From NCBI GenBank assembly GCA_019155205.2, contig JAHNZQ020000181.1:686903-750902 (forward strand): a DNA stretch of 64,000 nt, given 5' to 3'. Source of the DNA: Gracilaria vermiculophylla. Taxonomy: Eukaryota; Rhodophyta; Florideophyceae; Gracilariales; Gracilariaceae. A model generated the notes under the pieces. The model was not told the DNA's origin, searched no databases, and saw only the letters and a program-made list of their open reading frames with translations. The translations under genes and the position numbers were made by a program. Below, piece after piece: positions 32,554 to 42,400 of this stretch (positions are counted from its first letter, which is position 1; each line of letters starts with the position of its first letter).

Positions 32554-32559
32554 AATAAA
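32554..32559 (+). terminator. Poly(A) signal after MCM7
   Basis: AATAAA 18 bases after the stop codon, followed by an A run. Confidence 0.5.
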
Positions 32560-32585
32560 AAAACTCATCGCCTCATGATGGTGAG

Positions 32586-32753
32586 ATGCAAAAGAACAAC
32601 CCGCCTATTTCTTCTATTTTCCATGTCTATGAAGAGCGAGATGTATCCTGTGTTGCTCTCCCAGAGTCCTGCCCGGATTTACCAGACGACTTCGGATCAA
32701 TTTCCTTCAGTAATTGGTGTTCGTTAACGGTGGACGTTTCAGGGCTCAAGTAA
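32586..32753 (+). other. Small 55-codon ORF downstream of MCM7
   Basis: From ATG 32586 to TAA 32753. The peptide has SSIFHVYEERDVSCVALPES and DLPDDFGSISFSNWC with balanced composition. No family is recognised. It might be an exon of an unrecognised gene or chance. Confidence 0.2.
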
Positions 32754-32818
32754 CAACACGGCCACTGAAGAGGTGTCTTCAACCGAGATTTGACACAAAA
32801 TTGATGCCCCTTCTCTGG

Positions 32819-33736
32819 CTACTCTTGTTTCCAGCACTCTTGAAAAAAGGTTTTCAAAATAGAAACCGACCTCCACTTTGAGTGAAGTTTAGCTCGCGGT
32901 TGAAGACAATCTTCCGACATTGTCATGCGTTGGGCCTCTTCTCCTAAACTCCGACTCTCCCTTCCAGATGACTTGCGGGATGCATTAAACCGAGAGGTGC
33001 AGAGCAAATAGTTTCCAGAGAGACAAAAATACTGGACTGCCGAAGTTTTAATTCCATATTTCTTGATCTACCTCCCTTCTAGACAGTTATTCATCGTTTG
33101 GTATGGATTCCGCTTTTCCGTCCGTGAAAAGTCATTTTCTAATGGGATGCACAACTTGATCTTCGTCACCGTTGAAAGATGGCGACACTTGGCACGCACC
33201 ATGCTGTCTTGCACGAAAACCTGTAAGTTTTCGACTTCGGTTAAGTGCATTGCCTTCTTGTAGATAAATTCAGTTGCGGCATTCGTGTTGTGCTTTATGA
33301 CGTACGATCGCCGATTATTTGGCACTTGAATGAGGCATGTTGTAGGCTGTCATGAAAGTTTTCATGCGGATGCTGCTCGACTCTTGCTCAAAAAATGTTG
33401 CTGCATGCAATTGGCTTTTATGGCTTGTTTAAGGTGGGAGCCAGTCGATAGACCATCAAGCATTTTCAATTGACAAAGGTGGCGGCGGATGCAGGAGCTG
33501 TGGCGGATTGTTTTCACACCCGAAGAAATATCTTCGACTGATGTAGGAGGTGAGAGTTCTCGGGTGACCTCGTTGAAAGCATTGCAGGTCACAGAGGAAC
33601 TGCTTGTTAGAGACGATTGGAGCGCAAGTTGTGTGGTAAGGCCGTGGAATACTTCAATTTCCGAGCATACGCCACTGTCTGCCATGGCCGGCCCAGGGGG
33701 GGTAGTAGAGCGCAACATGACGCGAAAGAATGTTTG
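32819..33736 (-). pseudogene. Interrupted open frame downstream of the MED9-like gene
   Basis: One minus-strand frame stays open for three consecutive long stretches: 33718-33362 (118 codons, true ATG), about 33349-33068 (93 codons) and 33067-32819 (82 codons), broken only by two TGA and one TAG. It is the same frame as the MED9-like CDS, which ends at 33749 with another TGA about a dozen bases downstream. Random sequence of this composition should show many more stops. No conserved domain is recognised (Ser/Thr-rich start, then a VQDSMVRAKCRHLSTVTKIK segment). Likely explanations are a spliced gene with short introns, a decaying gene, or chance. TGA is an ordinary stop elsewhere in the island, so recoding is unlikely. 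Confidence 0.35.
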
Positions 33737-33748
33737 TCACGACCCACT

Positions 33749-34198
33749 TCACATACTCAAACTCAACATGGGGTCATCCTCAGTTGCCACAGGCAATCCA
33801 TCATTGTTCTCCTGGGAAGCAAAAACAATATCTGTGTCAACGCCATCCACTGGCCTTCCCTCAGGGATGGCGCGCTGAGCCAAAACGCGAGATATGAGGT
33901 CATGCTTGCTGTACAGGTGCTGCAGGAGGAACTGCTTGCTTTCGAGATTCGCTTTGAGGCGATTAATTTCCGCAATCTGGTTGCGGCGAGTCAGGTTCCC
34001 GCCCGGCAATGCCTTTAACGTGGCATCGCAGCTCACGAACTTGTCCTGAAGCCTGCGCATTGTGGATATTATTGAAGTTTCATCCGCTCCCTCCTCTACT
34101 TCTTGCAAGGCGTTTGCCACAATGTCCATGAAACGAAATCCCCTGACAAACTCGAGTTCCTTCTCGGTTAGCTCAAACTTCTTTTTCTCTGTTGTCAT
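33749..34198 (-). CDS. Mediator subunit 9-like protein
   Basis: 149 residues from ATG 34198 (MTTEKKKFEL); an in-frame extension upstream to 34360 looks non-coding. The pattern is a first helix (FMDIVANALQEVEEGADE), a second helix, then K-A-L-P-G-G-N-L-T followed by a helix with EINRLKANLESKQFLLQHL. This matches the MED9 layout of two helices with a (LP)G-(hL)(S/T) turn and a final leucine-rich helix ending in K-x-x-L-L-x-x-Y/L. MED9 sits in the Mediator middle module, bridging activators and RNA polymerase II. The C-terminal about 40 residues are acidic and unconserved. Assignment is by pattern, without alignment scores, so it is tentative. Confidence 0.5.
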   Translation of the reverse strand: MTTEKKKFELTEKELEFVRGFRFMDIVANALQEVEEGADETSIISTMRRLQDKFVSCDATLKALPGGNLTRRNQIAEINRLKANLESKQFLLQHLYSKHDLISRVLAQRAIPEGRPVDGVDTDIVFASQENNDGLPVATEDDPMLSLSM

Positions 34199-34275
34199 GA
34201 TGCAAATTAGTTGTTGGGCGAGAACAGCAATACTACAGAAGAAAAAGCGCTGCGCGAAAACAAGAAAACGACTCG

Positions 34276-34548
34276 TTACTCCTTCACCCAACGACCGGGT
34301 GCGATGACAAGCTTGGAAAAACGGACAGAGATTGGAGCTTGAGCGGCCAGGCAACGACAAGGATCCAGCAACTCGCTGAAGAGACGGTGTGGTAGACGGC
34401 CATCAGTTCCCCTTGACAGGCGATCGGGGTTTTGGATGCCTTGCAAGAATGCAAATTGCATGGGGCGGGGAGCCCGCAAATCGCGGATCAACTCGTGAAT
34501 TTTTGCGTTGACAGTTTTTCCGATTTGTGGTTTTGAGGTCTGCATCAT
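34276..34548 (-). CDS. Hypothetical 90-residue protein or upstream ORF of the MED9-like gene
   Basis: A true double ATG at 34548 opens a 90-codon frame with non-random composition (TVNAKIHELIRDLRAPRPMQ, then LSRGTDGRLPHRLFSELLDP). It ends 78 bases before the MED9-like start on the same strand and begins 167 bases from the divergent GGC1 start. It could be a separate small protein, a first exon spliced to the MED9-like gene, or a regulatory uORF. No family recognised. Confidence 0.35.
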   Translation of the reverse strand: MMQTSKPQIGKTVNAKIHELIRDLRAPRPMQFAFLQGIQNPDRLSRGTDGRLPHRLFSELLDPCRCLAAQAPISVRFSKLVIAPGRWVKE

Positions 34549-34715
34549 CCAGTGCGAAGAGACGCCGACGGCGGACCGGTCGTTCGCTCTCGTACGCCTT
34601 TATATGACATTGTCATACTTGCTGCGGTGCTTTTAATCGTCCGGTCTGTTTAACAGTCGAGACTTTGGAACAGCAAACGCTGAGTGCGCGTCGCAAGTAA
34701 CAAGAGTTTTTCAAG
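34549..34715. promoter_or_regulatory. Short bidirectional promoter between 90-codon ORF/MED9-like and GGC1
   Basis: 167 bases separate the divergent starts. CTTTATATG at 34598-34606 is a TATA-like element about 110 bases before the GGC1 ATG. It is followed by the short inverted repeat TATGACATTGTCATA. Confidence 0.4.
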
Positions 34716-35672
34716 ATGGGCCCGCCAACTCGATCCGCTCGCGACGATCGATCCGTCCCACTTGCTCGGGTAACCGGAAGTGCGTTTGCCGGAGTCGTGG
34801 AGCTTTTCGGTTTCCACCCGGTGGATACCGTAGCAAAGCGGTTGATGAATTCTCCAGAGACAGTTCGGACGCGTGGTGTGTCAACGGCTGTGGCCATGGA
34901 AGGCTACTCTCGCATTATCTTTCGAGACGCACACGGTGCCGGCGCATTGAGGAAATACACTTCTTTATTTCCGGGTTTGTCATTTGCCGCAGGTTATAAG
35001 ATCTTGCAGCGTGTATACAAGTTTGGAGGCCAGCCGTTTGTCAGAGAGATCATGGAACGTCGATTTGGATCACAACTACAGCAGGCAGTCGGTGGAGATA
35101 AGGGCAAGGCAAAGATGTGGATACACGCTATAAGTGGTGCCGCCGTCGGTGTTGGTGAAGTAGCGCTCTTACCCCTGGATGTCCTCAAGATAAAGAGTCA
35201 GAACAATCCAGAAGCTCTGCGAGGACGAGGTCTACTAACTATTCTGCGGGAAGAGCGCATTTCAGGCTTGTACAGAGGTGCTGGCTGGACTGCCGCGCGA
35301 AACGCCCCGGGGAGCTTTGCATTATTTGGCGCTTCTGCGTTTGTCAAGGAGCGCGTTTTTGGATTGAAGAACTTTAACGATGCCACTTTTGGGCAGAACT
35401 TCGCAGCCTCAGCAGCTGGAGGAATTGCGAGTATCACGGTGGCCAGCCCTTTAGATGTGATTAAGACAAGGTTACAGACTAGAGATTTTGAAAGTGGTGA
35501 AAGTGGGTTCAAGATTTTGCGAGATTTGCTAAAAAAAGAGGGACCGACAGCGCTCTTCAAAGGATTGGTTCCCAAGATCTTAGTTGTGGGGCCCAAGCTG
35601 GTTTTCAGTTTCACTATTGCACAACATATGATATCAGTATTCGAGCAGCGTTTGAATGGACGCAGACCATAA
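34716..35672 (+). CDS. GGC1: GGC1-type mitochondrial GTP/GDP carrier
   Basis: 318 residues from ATG 34716, usual length for the SLC25 family. Three repeats with signatures FHPVDTVAKRLM, LPLDVLKIKSQ and SPLDVIKTRLQ. Highly diagnostic stretches shared with yeast Ggc1 include LFPGLSFAAGYKILQRVYKF, GGQPFVREI, RGAGWTAARNAPGSFALFG and FKGLVPKILVVGPKLVFSF. The yeast protein exchanges cytosolic GTP for matrix GDP across the inner membrane and is needed for mitochondrial genome and iron balance. Codon use is moderate-GC, unlike the mitoferrin gene 5 kb away. It has no intron. The stop is TAA. The neighbouring iron carrier may be coincidence, though both functions touch matrix iron homeostasis. Confidence 0.93.
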   Translation: MGPPTRSARDDRSVPLARVTGSAFAGVVELFGFHPVDTVAKRLMNSPETVRTRGVSTAVAMEGYSRIIFRDAHGAGALRKYTSLFPGLSFAAGYKILQRVYKFGGQPFVREIMERRFGSQLQQAVGGDKGKAKMWIHAISGAAVGVGEVALLPLDVLKIKSQNNPEALRGRGLLTILREERISGLYRGAGWTAARNAPGSFALFGASAFVKERVFGLKNFNDATFGQNFAASAAGGIASITVASPLDVIKTRLQTRDFESGESGFKILRDLLKKEGPTALFKGLVPKILVVGPKLVFSFTIAQHMISVFEQRLNGRRP

Positions 35673-35679
35673 CAAACCA

Positions 35680-36226
35680 CTGATTTTGGTAACAAATCAA
35701 GACGTGGTTGTACAGCCCGCGGTATACTGGACATAGGAACGTCGACGGAGTGTGGGCATTTGTTTTGAATGCAGCACAAATCCCGTGCAGTTTCCGAGTT
35801 TGGAGCGGTATCCGTTTGTAGCTAAAGTAAAAATATGCTGAATGCATCTGACCGTGGTAATTGTTGTTGTCATTTGTATTTCTTGGCATCCTTGAGCGAG
35901 TTCAATAGGCGCAAATATTAACGTCGCGCCCTTACAAGTATCGGGCACCGTGCCCGATGACGTATGCTCTTGCTACCTATTCATACCCGCGAAATCAAGC
36001 ATGCAACGGTCGCACGGCCATTTCATGGGAATAGCTGCTGGATTTCCTGGCGCCCAAGACCACTCAGCAATCTTGTCAATTTAACCTAGGGTGGTCTCAA
36101 CCGCAACAATTCACCTAGAAGGCCCTGTTTTGGAAACCAGGAAAACAAACATTGATTTCTTCATCCGTTATGAGTTATAACTTGATAGTCATCGCTTTGC
36201 TATATCCATAGAGCCGAACCAAACGA
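35680..36226. other. Intergenic spacer, no gene seen
   Basis: Moderate GC, short ORFs only. It carries the 3' region of GGC1 and the upstream region of the next gene. Confidence 0.5.
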
Positions 36227-36235
36227 GTATTTAAG
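36227..36235 (+). promoter_or_regulatory. TATA-like element
   Basis: GTATTTAAG about 109 bases upstream of ATG 36344. It is followed by a C/A-rich leader typical of a TATA-driven transcription start. Confidence 0.5.
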
Positions 36236-36343
36236 AGGGGTGCTACAACTCAACAAGATCCCCGTGGGCTTCGTTCTCAAGACCAGACCAGAACCACATC
36301 ATCCATCGTTGTCCACCAAACACGACTCATCCTGCATAACACA

Positions 36344-37537
36344 ATGTACAAGTTACTTTCACTGAAGAGGTCGTCAGGAGACGACGATGAAAACCAACCT
36401 CCGGCAAACACGGAAGACCCCGGTCATCCTCTGTTTACACTCACCTCCACAGATCCGGAAGATCGCAGACAAAGTCTCTTCCGTCGCATGTTTTCGTCCA
36501 ATCACTCAACAAGTGCTAATACCATCACGGCAGCGAAAAAGAGCTCTATGGTGCCACCAAACTACGAAGCCCTGTTCGAAGTCATAAATGAAAGCGTGCT
36601 AAAGCCGGCGAGACACGATCCCAGCCACGCTCTCCACGTCTGCTCCTTGACCGACAACGCTATTCGAAGCGAACTGAGTGATATGTATTACATCTTGGGC
36701 AACATGGATCTCCGACCATTGATGCTTACAAAGACGGACACGGACCTCTTTTTCAACTGGTTCGCCGTGTTCCACTCTGTCATCATCGAGGTATTTTATC
36801 TCGAGGAAGCCGTCCTATTCAGCTGGGTGGAGCGGGCAGATGAACTCAGTGACGAGCAAAAAAAATGGGAAAGCAGACCTTCGCCGATTCGCGGCGAGCT
36901 TTCCGAGGGGCGACGCAAGAAGAAGCACGGTGAAATCCTGGCCATCTCCTCGGAGATCATTCGCTACGCGTCGCGCTTCGAAGGGCGCCCCGTGATGCAG
37001 TCGCTGCCGACGTTGGCCGTTCAAGTGCGCAACCTGGTGACGGAGTTCCACGCGTACTTTGAGCTGAAGAAGTTGGAGCTGCCCCCGTTGATTTCGACGC
37101 GCATCTCGTCGCGACAGGCGGCGGGCCTGGAGAGGAAGTTCTGGACCACCGTTCGGCGTATGGAGCACCCTGCGTACCTGGTGTCCGCCATGGTGAGCTC
37201 CATGGACCGTCGCAGCATCCGACGCATCAAGAACAAGTTTTTCCCCGCGCACACCCGACGCCTCCTGCACAAATGGGCTGGCATCTACCAGGAGAAGCAC
37301 AAGTCGATCGTCTTTGACTTCAACGAGCGACTGATCGAATCGTACAAAGAGCGGGAGAAACAACTGGAGGAGAACGAGAATGTCAGGGCTCGCGCCGCGG
37401 CGCAAGAACAAGCACTTGCGGAGCTGGCCGCCGACAATGGAGTGTCTGAAAACGACAGTCGAGCTCAAAGCTGTGCCAGTACGTTTCATGACAGTTTCAG
37501 TGCCTCGCACAGCCGACAGTTGATCTCCGCTGTGTAG
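36344..37537 (+). CDS. Hemerythrin-fold (HHE-like) domain protein, degenerate ligands
   Basis: 397 residues from ATG 36344. The N-terminal about 75 residues are polar and disordered. Residues about 80-270 resemble an HHE four-helix bundle: NAIRSELSDMYYILGNM, then FFNWFAVFHSVIIEVFYLEE followed by AVLFSW, then VRNLVTEFHAYFELKKLELP with a following PPLISTRISSRQAAGLERKF. In true hemerythrins the pattern H...HxxxEExxLFP...HxxxE binds a di-iron centre. Here some acidic and hydrophobic positions remain but several His ligands are missing, so O2/iron binding is doubtful. The C-terminal third is a basic region then a coiled-coil-like Glu/Ala-rich tail. A TATA-like box lies upstream and no intron is seen. 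The family call is by pattern only. Confidence 0.5.
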   Translation: MYKLLSLKRSSGDDDENQPPANTEDPGHPLFTLTSTDPEDRRQSLFRRMFSSNHSTSANTITAAKKSSMVPPNYEALFEVINESVLKPARHDPSHALHVCSLTDNAIRSELSDMYYILGNMDLRPLMLTKTDTDLFFNWFAVFHSVIIEVFYLEEAVLFSWVERADELSDEQKKWESRPSPIRGELSEGRRKKKHGEILAISSEIIRYASRFEGRPVMQSLPTLAVQVRNLVTEFHAYFELKKLELPPLISTRISSRQAAGLERKFWTTVRRMEHPAYLVSAMVSSMDRRSIRRIKNKFFPAHTRRLLHKWAGIYQEKHKSIVFDFNERLIESYKEREKQLEENENVRARAAAQEQALAELAADNGVSENDSRAQSCASTFHDSFSASHSRQLISAV

Positions 37538-37842
37538 ATTAACGACTGCCTATAATTGTTGTTAGAGATACTAACTTGACCGTCTTCGTTAGTTGAGCTC
37601 GGATAATGAGTTTAGGCCATGAGAGCGGCGAATTGTAGCAAAGCGCTCCCTTCCGCCGCGCAAGACAAATCTTTCTTCGAAATGATTCTCTAGCAATGCG
37701 AACACGAACACACCTTTCTGTATGTAACAAAGAGACCAAAACGAAACAGATCCTTTCCGATCACAGATAGTAAGTAAAGAAATTTAGTTGTGTAGTTAAA
37801 AAAAGTTATACCAGGAAAGTGCTACAAGCACAGGCTAGCTCG
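37538..37842. other. Convergent intergenic spacer
   Basis: Separates two converging genes. TACTAAC occurs at 37569-37575, the same heptamer as the SAPS intron branch point, and AG acceptors follow. There is no coding context here, so it is probably coincidental. No gene seen. Confidence 0.4.
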
Positions 37843-39189
37843 CTAAGCAGACGTAGTGCCGTAGATGTGGCCTTCGTTGCGAGTAACACCGGTGGTTGAG
37901 AAATGTTCCAGGGCATACCACAGGGGAGACTCAACGATGGATTGCTCCAGACCATATTGGTGCCAAAGCGCCTTCCTCCACATGGCGACGTTCCAGGACA
38001 GACTGGAACCCAGTCTGCCCACAAAATAACGACTGCGGACACACACCCACATGTCAAACAGAACGGGGGCCAGCGGGAGTTGGGTAACATGCTTCTCGTG
38101 CGGGTGGACAAACTGCTTGAAGGTGGAGCCGTCCACGACATGGCCGTGAAAGCGGTGTGCGAGCAGGCGGAACACGTGCTGCGACATGGGCGAACTCGGC
38201 GAGTAGGCCACGAACAAGGTGCGGACCTCGCGCAACTGAGGCGCAAAGCGGCGGAAGAGTGAGTGCACAATGGCCTCGGCAGAGGTGTTGGGCACGTCGC
38301 CGTTGAGAAACAGGCGCAGGTGGATGGACAGGAGCGGGCGGGGCACGGAGTGTAGGAAGCGGTGCACGGGGCGCAAGAAGACGTCGTTGGGGACGAGGAA
38401 GCGACGAATGGAAACCCAGTCGGGGTGGGTGGCGGTGCAGTTGAGGTTGTGGCGAAAGAAGATGATGGGCAGGAGGGCAAAGTGCGGGTCGTAGCCCAGG
38501 CCGTTGTGGCGGCGAAACTCGTGGCGCGCGTCGTGCAGGCAGTAGCGCGGGTGCGGCAAGGGGGCGGGGGGTCGGTGCGAGATGACTCGCAGCGGGGGCG
38601 CGCGGGAGTTGACGGCGGTGCGGAACAGAGCGCGGTAGTAGTTGCCGGCTCGGTGCGAGACGGTGACGTTGGGGCGCGCAAGCAGGCGTTGGGCCGGGGG
38701 GGAGGCGAAGAAGATGTGCGGCTGAATGACGGGGTAGAGGCGGAGCAGGCGCGAGTAGTTGAAGTAGTCGCCCACGAGCTGGTGGTTCATGACGCGGTTG
38801 ACGGAGCGGTGGCCGAGGCGGGCGTCGGCGGCGGACTCCTTGCCGAGGGTGGTGTAGGGCAGGACGAGGGCGGCGCGGAGGGAGCGCGCGAAGTAGAGGG
38901 CGTTGATGAGCGAGACGAGCTGGTTGTTGAACTGGCCGTAGGACGCGACGTAGAAGGCGTAGCGCACGGGGGCGCGCAGCAGGTTGGCCGGCCACGGGCG
39001 CGGCACGCCCCACGGCGGCAGGACGTGCGCGTCGCCGTCGTGGTGGTCGGCGGGCGGGGGCGCGCGCAGGAAGGCGGCTGCGAGGAGCAGCGCGGCGGCG
39101 GCCAGAGCGGCGAGCGCGGCGAGCGCGGCGAGCGGCCGGGGGCGCACGCGCACGCGGCGCCGTCGCGCGCGAGCGCCCGCGACGCGCAT
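37843..39189 (-). CDS. O-fucosyltransferase-like type II membrane protein
   Basis: 448 residues from ATG 39189 (MRVAGARAR). A short Arg-rich cytosolic tail is followed by one Ala/Leu membrane anchor (about 19-41), a Pro-rich stem, then the catalytic-type domain. SYGQFNNQLVSLINALYFAR at about 83-102 matches the G-x-N-N-Q nucleotide-sugar motif of the GDP-fucose O-fucosyltransferase superfamily. Later LLSIHLRLFLNGDVP corresponds to the H-x-R motif (HLR), and FDMWVCVRSRYFVGRLGSSLSWNVAMWRK (39 residues from the C-terminal third) to the conserved Ser-rich acceptor-side motif. Potential N-glycosylation sites (NYS, NVT, NCT) fit a Golgi lumen location. The acceptor is unknown. Divergent from BRCA2 with 287 bases between starts. 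Confidence 0.75.
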   Translation of the reverse strand: MRVAGARARRRRVRVRPRPLAALAALAALAAAALLLAAAFLRAPPPADHHDGDAHVLPPWGVPRPWPANLLRAPVRYAFYVASYGQFNNQLVSLINALYFARSLRAALVLPYTTLGKESAADARLGHRSVNRVMNHQLVGDYFNYSRLLRLYPVIQPHIFFASPPAQRLLARPNVTVSHRAGNYYRALFRTAVNSRAPPLRVISHRPPAPLPHPRYCLHDARHEFRRHNGLGYDPHFALLPIIFFRHNLNCTATHPDWVSIRRFLVPNDVFLRPVHRFLHSVPRPLLSIHLRLFLNGDVPNTSAEAIVHSLFRRFAPQLREVRTLFVAYSPSSPMSQHVFRLLAHRFHGHVVDGSTFKQFVHPHEKHVTQLPLAPVLFDMWVCVRSRYFVGRLGSSLSWNVAMWRKALWHQYGLEQSIVESPLWYALEHFSTTGVTRNEGHIYGTTSA

Positions 39190-39476
39190 CGTCGCCGGCG
39201 GCCGCGCCGCGCGCGTCGACGCCACCGCGCGGCTGCCGTGGCGCCCAAAGAGCCGCGGCGCACGGAGCTGCGGCGCCCCTCAGCCAAAATTCAAACGCAA
39301 CCGAAACCGCCGCGCGCGCCCTTTTCAAACGCAGCGCCCGTCTTCCCCGCGCCCGACCGCGTCCGCTGCTCCCGCCCGCCTCCGCCGCCCGCCGCCGCTC
39401 ACCCCCGCGCCGCCGCGCACCGCCGCGCCGCCGCGCCGCCGCGCCGCCGCGCCGCCGCGCCGCCGCGCCGCCGCGC
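39190..39476. promoter_or_regulatory. Shared upstream region of O-fucosyltransferase and BRCA2
   Basis: 287 bases between divergent ATGs, extremely GC-rich. Just before the BRCA2 ATG (39411-39476) is a tandem array of an 8-base CGCCGCGC unit. No TATA box or perfect E2F site was found. Confidence 0.45.
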
Positions 39477-42400
39477 ATGAGCCGCAAGCGCAAGCGCTCC
39501 GCGTGGAGCGCCCTCCCCCGCGCCGCCACCACCGTCTTCGACCCGCCGCGCGCCGCCGCGCTCGACTCGCAGCCGTCCACCCCCCTCGTCATCCGCGCCG
39601 ACCACATCCGCGCAATGCAGCAGGCGCTCGGTCTCACCCCCGAGCACGCCACCCACAGCCTCGTCTTCCTCCACCCCGCCGTCGAGCGCACCGCGCGAGC
39701 CATGCTCCCCCACACGCCCGCCAAGCCCCCCGACCATCCCGTGCCTCCCGAACCCCCCCAGCCCCCCAAGCCCCCCCCGCGTCAACACCGCCGCCTGTCC
39801 GTCGCCAGCGCCGTCACTCCCATCGCCCCACCGCCGCCGCCGCCGCCTCCCCCCCTTCCTCCCTCGCTGCCTCTGCCGCCGCCGCCGCCGCCGCCCCCCC
39901 TTCCACCCCTTGCACAATCTCCTCGCCCCCAACGCCCGCGTCTCTCTCACCTGTCGCCGCAAGCGCACGCCGCCCCACCCTCTCCCATCACCCCGCACCA
40001 CCCGCCCACGGCGCGCGCCCTGTTTGCCGCCCCTACACCCCACCCACCGCCGCCATCCACCACAGCAAAGCCGCAGCCCTCACACTTCCCCTCTCTCTTC
40101 TCCACCGCCTCTGGAAAACGGCTCGCGCTCCCCCCCTCCAGACCCGCAACAAACCCCATCCCTGATCTCTTTGCCGATGTCGCCCTGCCTTCGAGCACCC
40201 TCATCCCACGCCCCGTGCCATCTCCAAACGCTACTACGCTCAGACACCCACTCGCCCCACCGAGCGCCGTCCCTCCCGCTGCCCTCTTCACCACCGCTTC
40301 TGGAAAGCCGCTGCCGCTCCCGCCCGTCAACCACAACCCAAATCCACAACCAGCAGCCTTTAATACCCCACGTCCCAGCAAACCAGCTGCGTCTCTCTTC
40401 ACCACCGCGTCTGGAAAAGCCGTCCCCATACCACCGCCGTCGGCGCTGAGCAACCTGAATCACAAAACCCCCGATCTGCGACATCCCCCGCTAACAACAC
40501 CCCGAGCCCACGCCAAAGCTTCGAAAAACGGCACAGCTAACCTACGCACCCCAGCTCTTGCCGCCAGCAACCCCCAACTAAACCCGGCTCCTTTCGCCAC
40601 TCCATCGCCCCTGCCGCGTCCGCGACCGTCTCATATTCCCCCCTCCTCGGCATCAAAGTGGAACCCGTCTGCGCCTCCCTCAAACACCGCCAATCCAAGT
40701 GTTTCCTCATCTGTGCTCCTCTCCACAGCGCAGAGCAAGGCCGTCTCCGTAGCACGCCCCTCCAACTCCACCCTCGAGACGCGCTCCGCATCCCGGTCTC
40801 GCTCGCTTCCCAGTCCCCAGACCCCATCCATGTCTATATGCAATCTTCGCAAGGCCCTCTTCCCGGAGTCGGCGCGCAATTCGTCAGCGAAGAAGTCGCC
40901 CCTGCCTGCTGAAACTCCGCCGCCCCAACCACACCGCATTCGTCGGCGTCGCACATCACGCGCAACCACGGCACGTACCACCCCGTTCAAGCGACCTCGA
41001 CGCATTCTCCGTTCTTCTGGCCGAAATTCCACTAGCAAAACAACTAATAACCAAACCAACGTGCCCCACTTTTCACTGCCCGCGCTCCTGACTAATGGTC
41101 TCATTGTATGTACAAACCCTGACACACATAACTGTCCAGCTCGCAATCCTAATGCCACCACAACTTCAAAGCCACTGGCTCGCGCACACAAGTCCATCCT
41201 TCAGTCGCCGGCACTGCTACTCAAGTGTCAAGGCGTGAGCTTTACAAAAGATGAGTTTGGGCATATTTCATGCCTTCCCCCACTGATTGCAAAAGCACTA
41301 AATCTTGTCGCCATCGAAACATGTGGTGTGTCAACCTTCGTGCAGTGGACGAAACAAATGTTCCCAGGCCATGAGAGCAAGCCTGCCTCGTGCGTGGGGA
41401 GCGCGGCGTGGACCCGTATGGTCTACAGCCTCGCCGTCTGCAAGCTGATCACTCTGCAATCCACGCGCCCCGTCGCCCAGCGCGCGCATTTCCTCTGCGC
41501 GGCCAACGTTGTGCGGGAGTTTCTGCGCAGGCTTTGCGTTGAGTGGCACCAAAGCAAACAACCTTATCTGCTGCGTATCATGCGCAACGACTCCAGCCCG
41601 TCGTCGCACATTGTCTTACGCATTGTCGGCATTGAGCTGTCACCCGGTGCCCCCGAAGCTCTCAACCTCGTCGTGTCAGACGGGTGGTATGTCGCGAGGT
41701 GTTCCTTGGACGATACGTTGCAACGCCGAGTGTGGCGAGGGCGGCTTCGAGTTGGGGACAAAGTCAGCATTGCCGGCTCGACGCTTCAGACACTGTCTGC
41801 GAGCCGCCCCTTCTGTTTTGGAGACGCTGATGAGCTAGGTTCGTCGTATCTGCGAATAACTACCAATGGTTTGCATAAGGCGCCGCCCCATCTCCGTCTC
41901 GGCATTCACAAGCCCGTCATGACAAAATCGCTCAAACGACTGTTAGATGATCACGGCACATGCCCACCGCTTGAGGTTGTCATTTTGCGATCGTATCCAG
42001 TCTACTACAGAGAAACGATTGCAGCCATCAATGAGGAAGAGAAGGAGAACGTTGTTTTTCGCCGGGAGGAAGCTGAGGACGAGGCGCGAGGGGCGTTTGA
42101 GGAAAAGGTTCGTCGAGAGGTTGTCACATGTATTGAACAGCAAAAAAAGCGAGGCGATGCCGTCGATGCCACGGCCGTAGAGGTCGCACAACGATGTGTT
42201 ACCTGCGTCAAAGACATGCTTGTGTGTGGTGTGGAGGACGATCCAAACGACCTGGCTGCCCGAAAACTGATTCGCATCTACAATGTGTCTGAGACGGTGC
42301 AGGGCGCACTCAGCAAAGAAGGCCAATTATTGTGTTTGACGCAGGTGTGGCCACGTTCCGGAGTGTGGGTTTGCAAGCCAGACGCAGTGCGAGAACTGCG

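Noticed and set aside
32819..33751. TGA recoding (selenocysteine or alternative code) to explain the interrupted frame
   Set aside because: TGA terminates ELOF1, mitoferrin and the DYRK kinase in this island, and no conserved Cys-like context was seen at the internal TGA codons.
35235..35245. TACTAAC inside the GGC1 gene as an intron signal
   Set aside because: It encodes conserved carrier residues (GLLTILREE) within an unbroken frame.
37569..37575. TACTAAC as a second intron branch point
   Set aside because: It lies after the stop codon of the hemerythrin-fold gene with no coding sequence to join.
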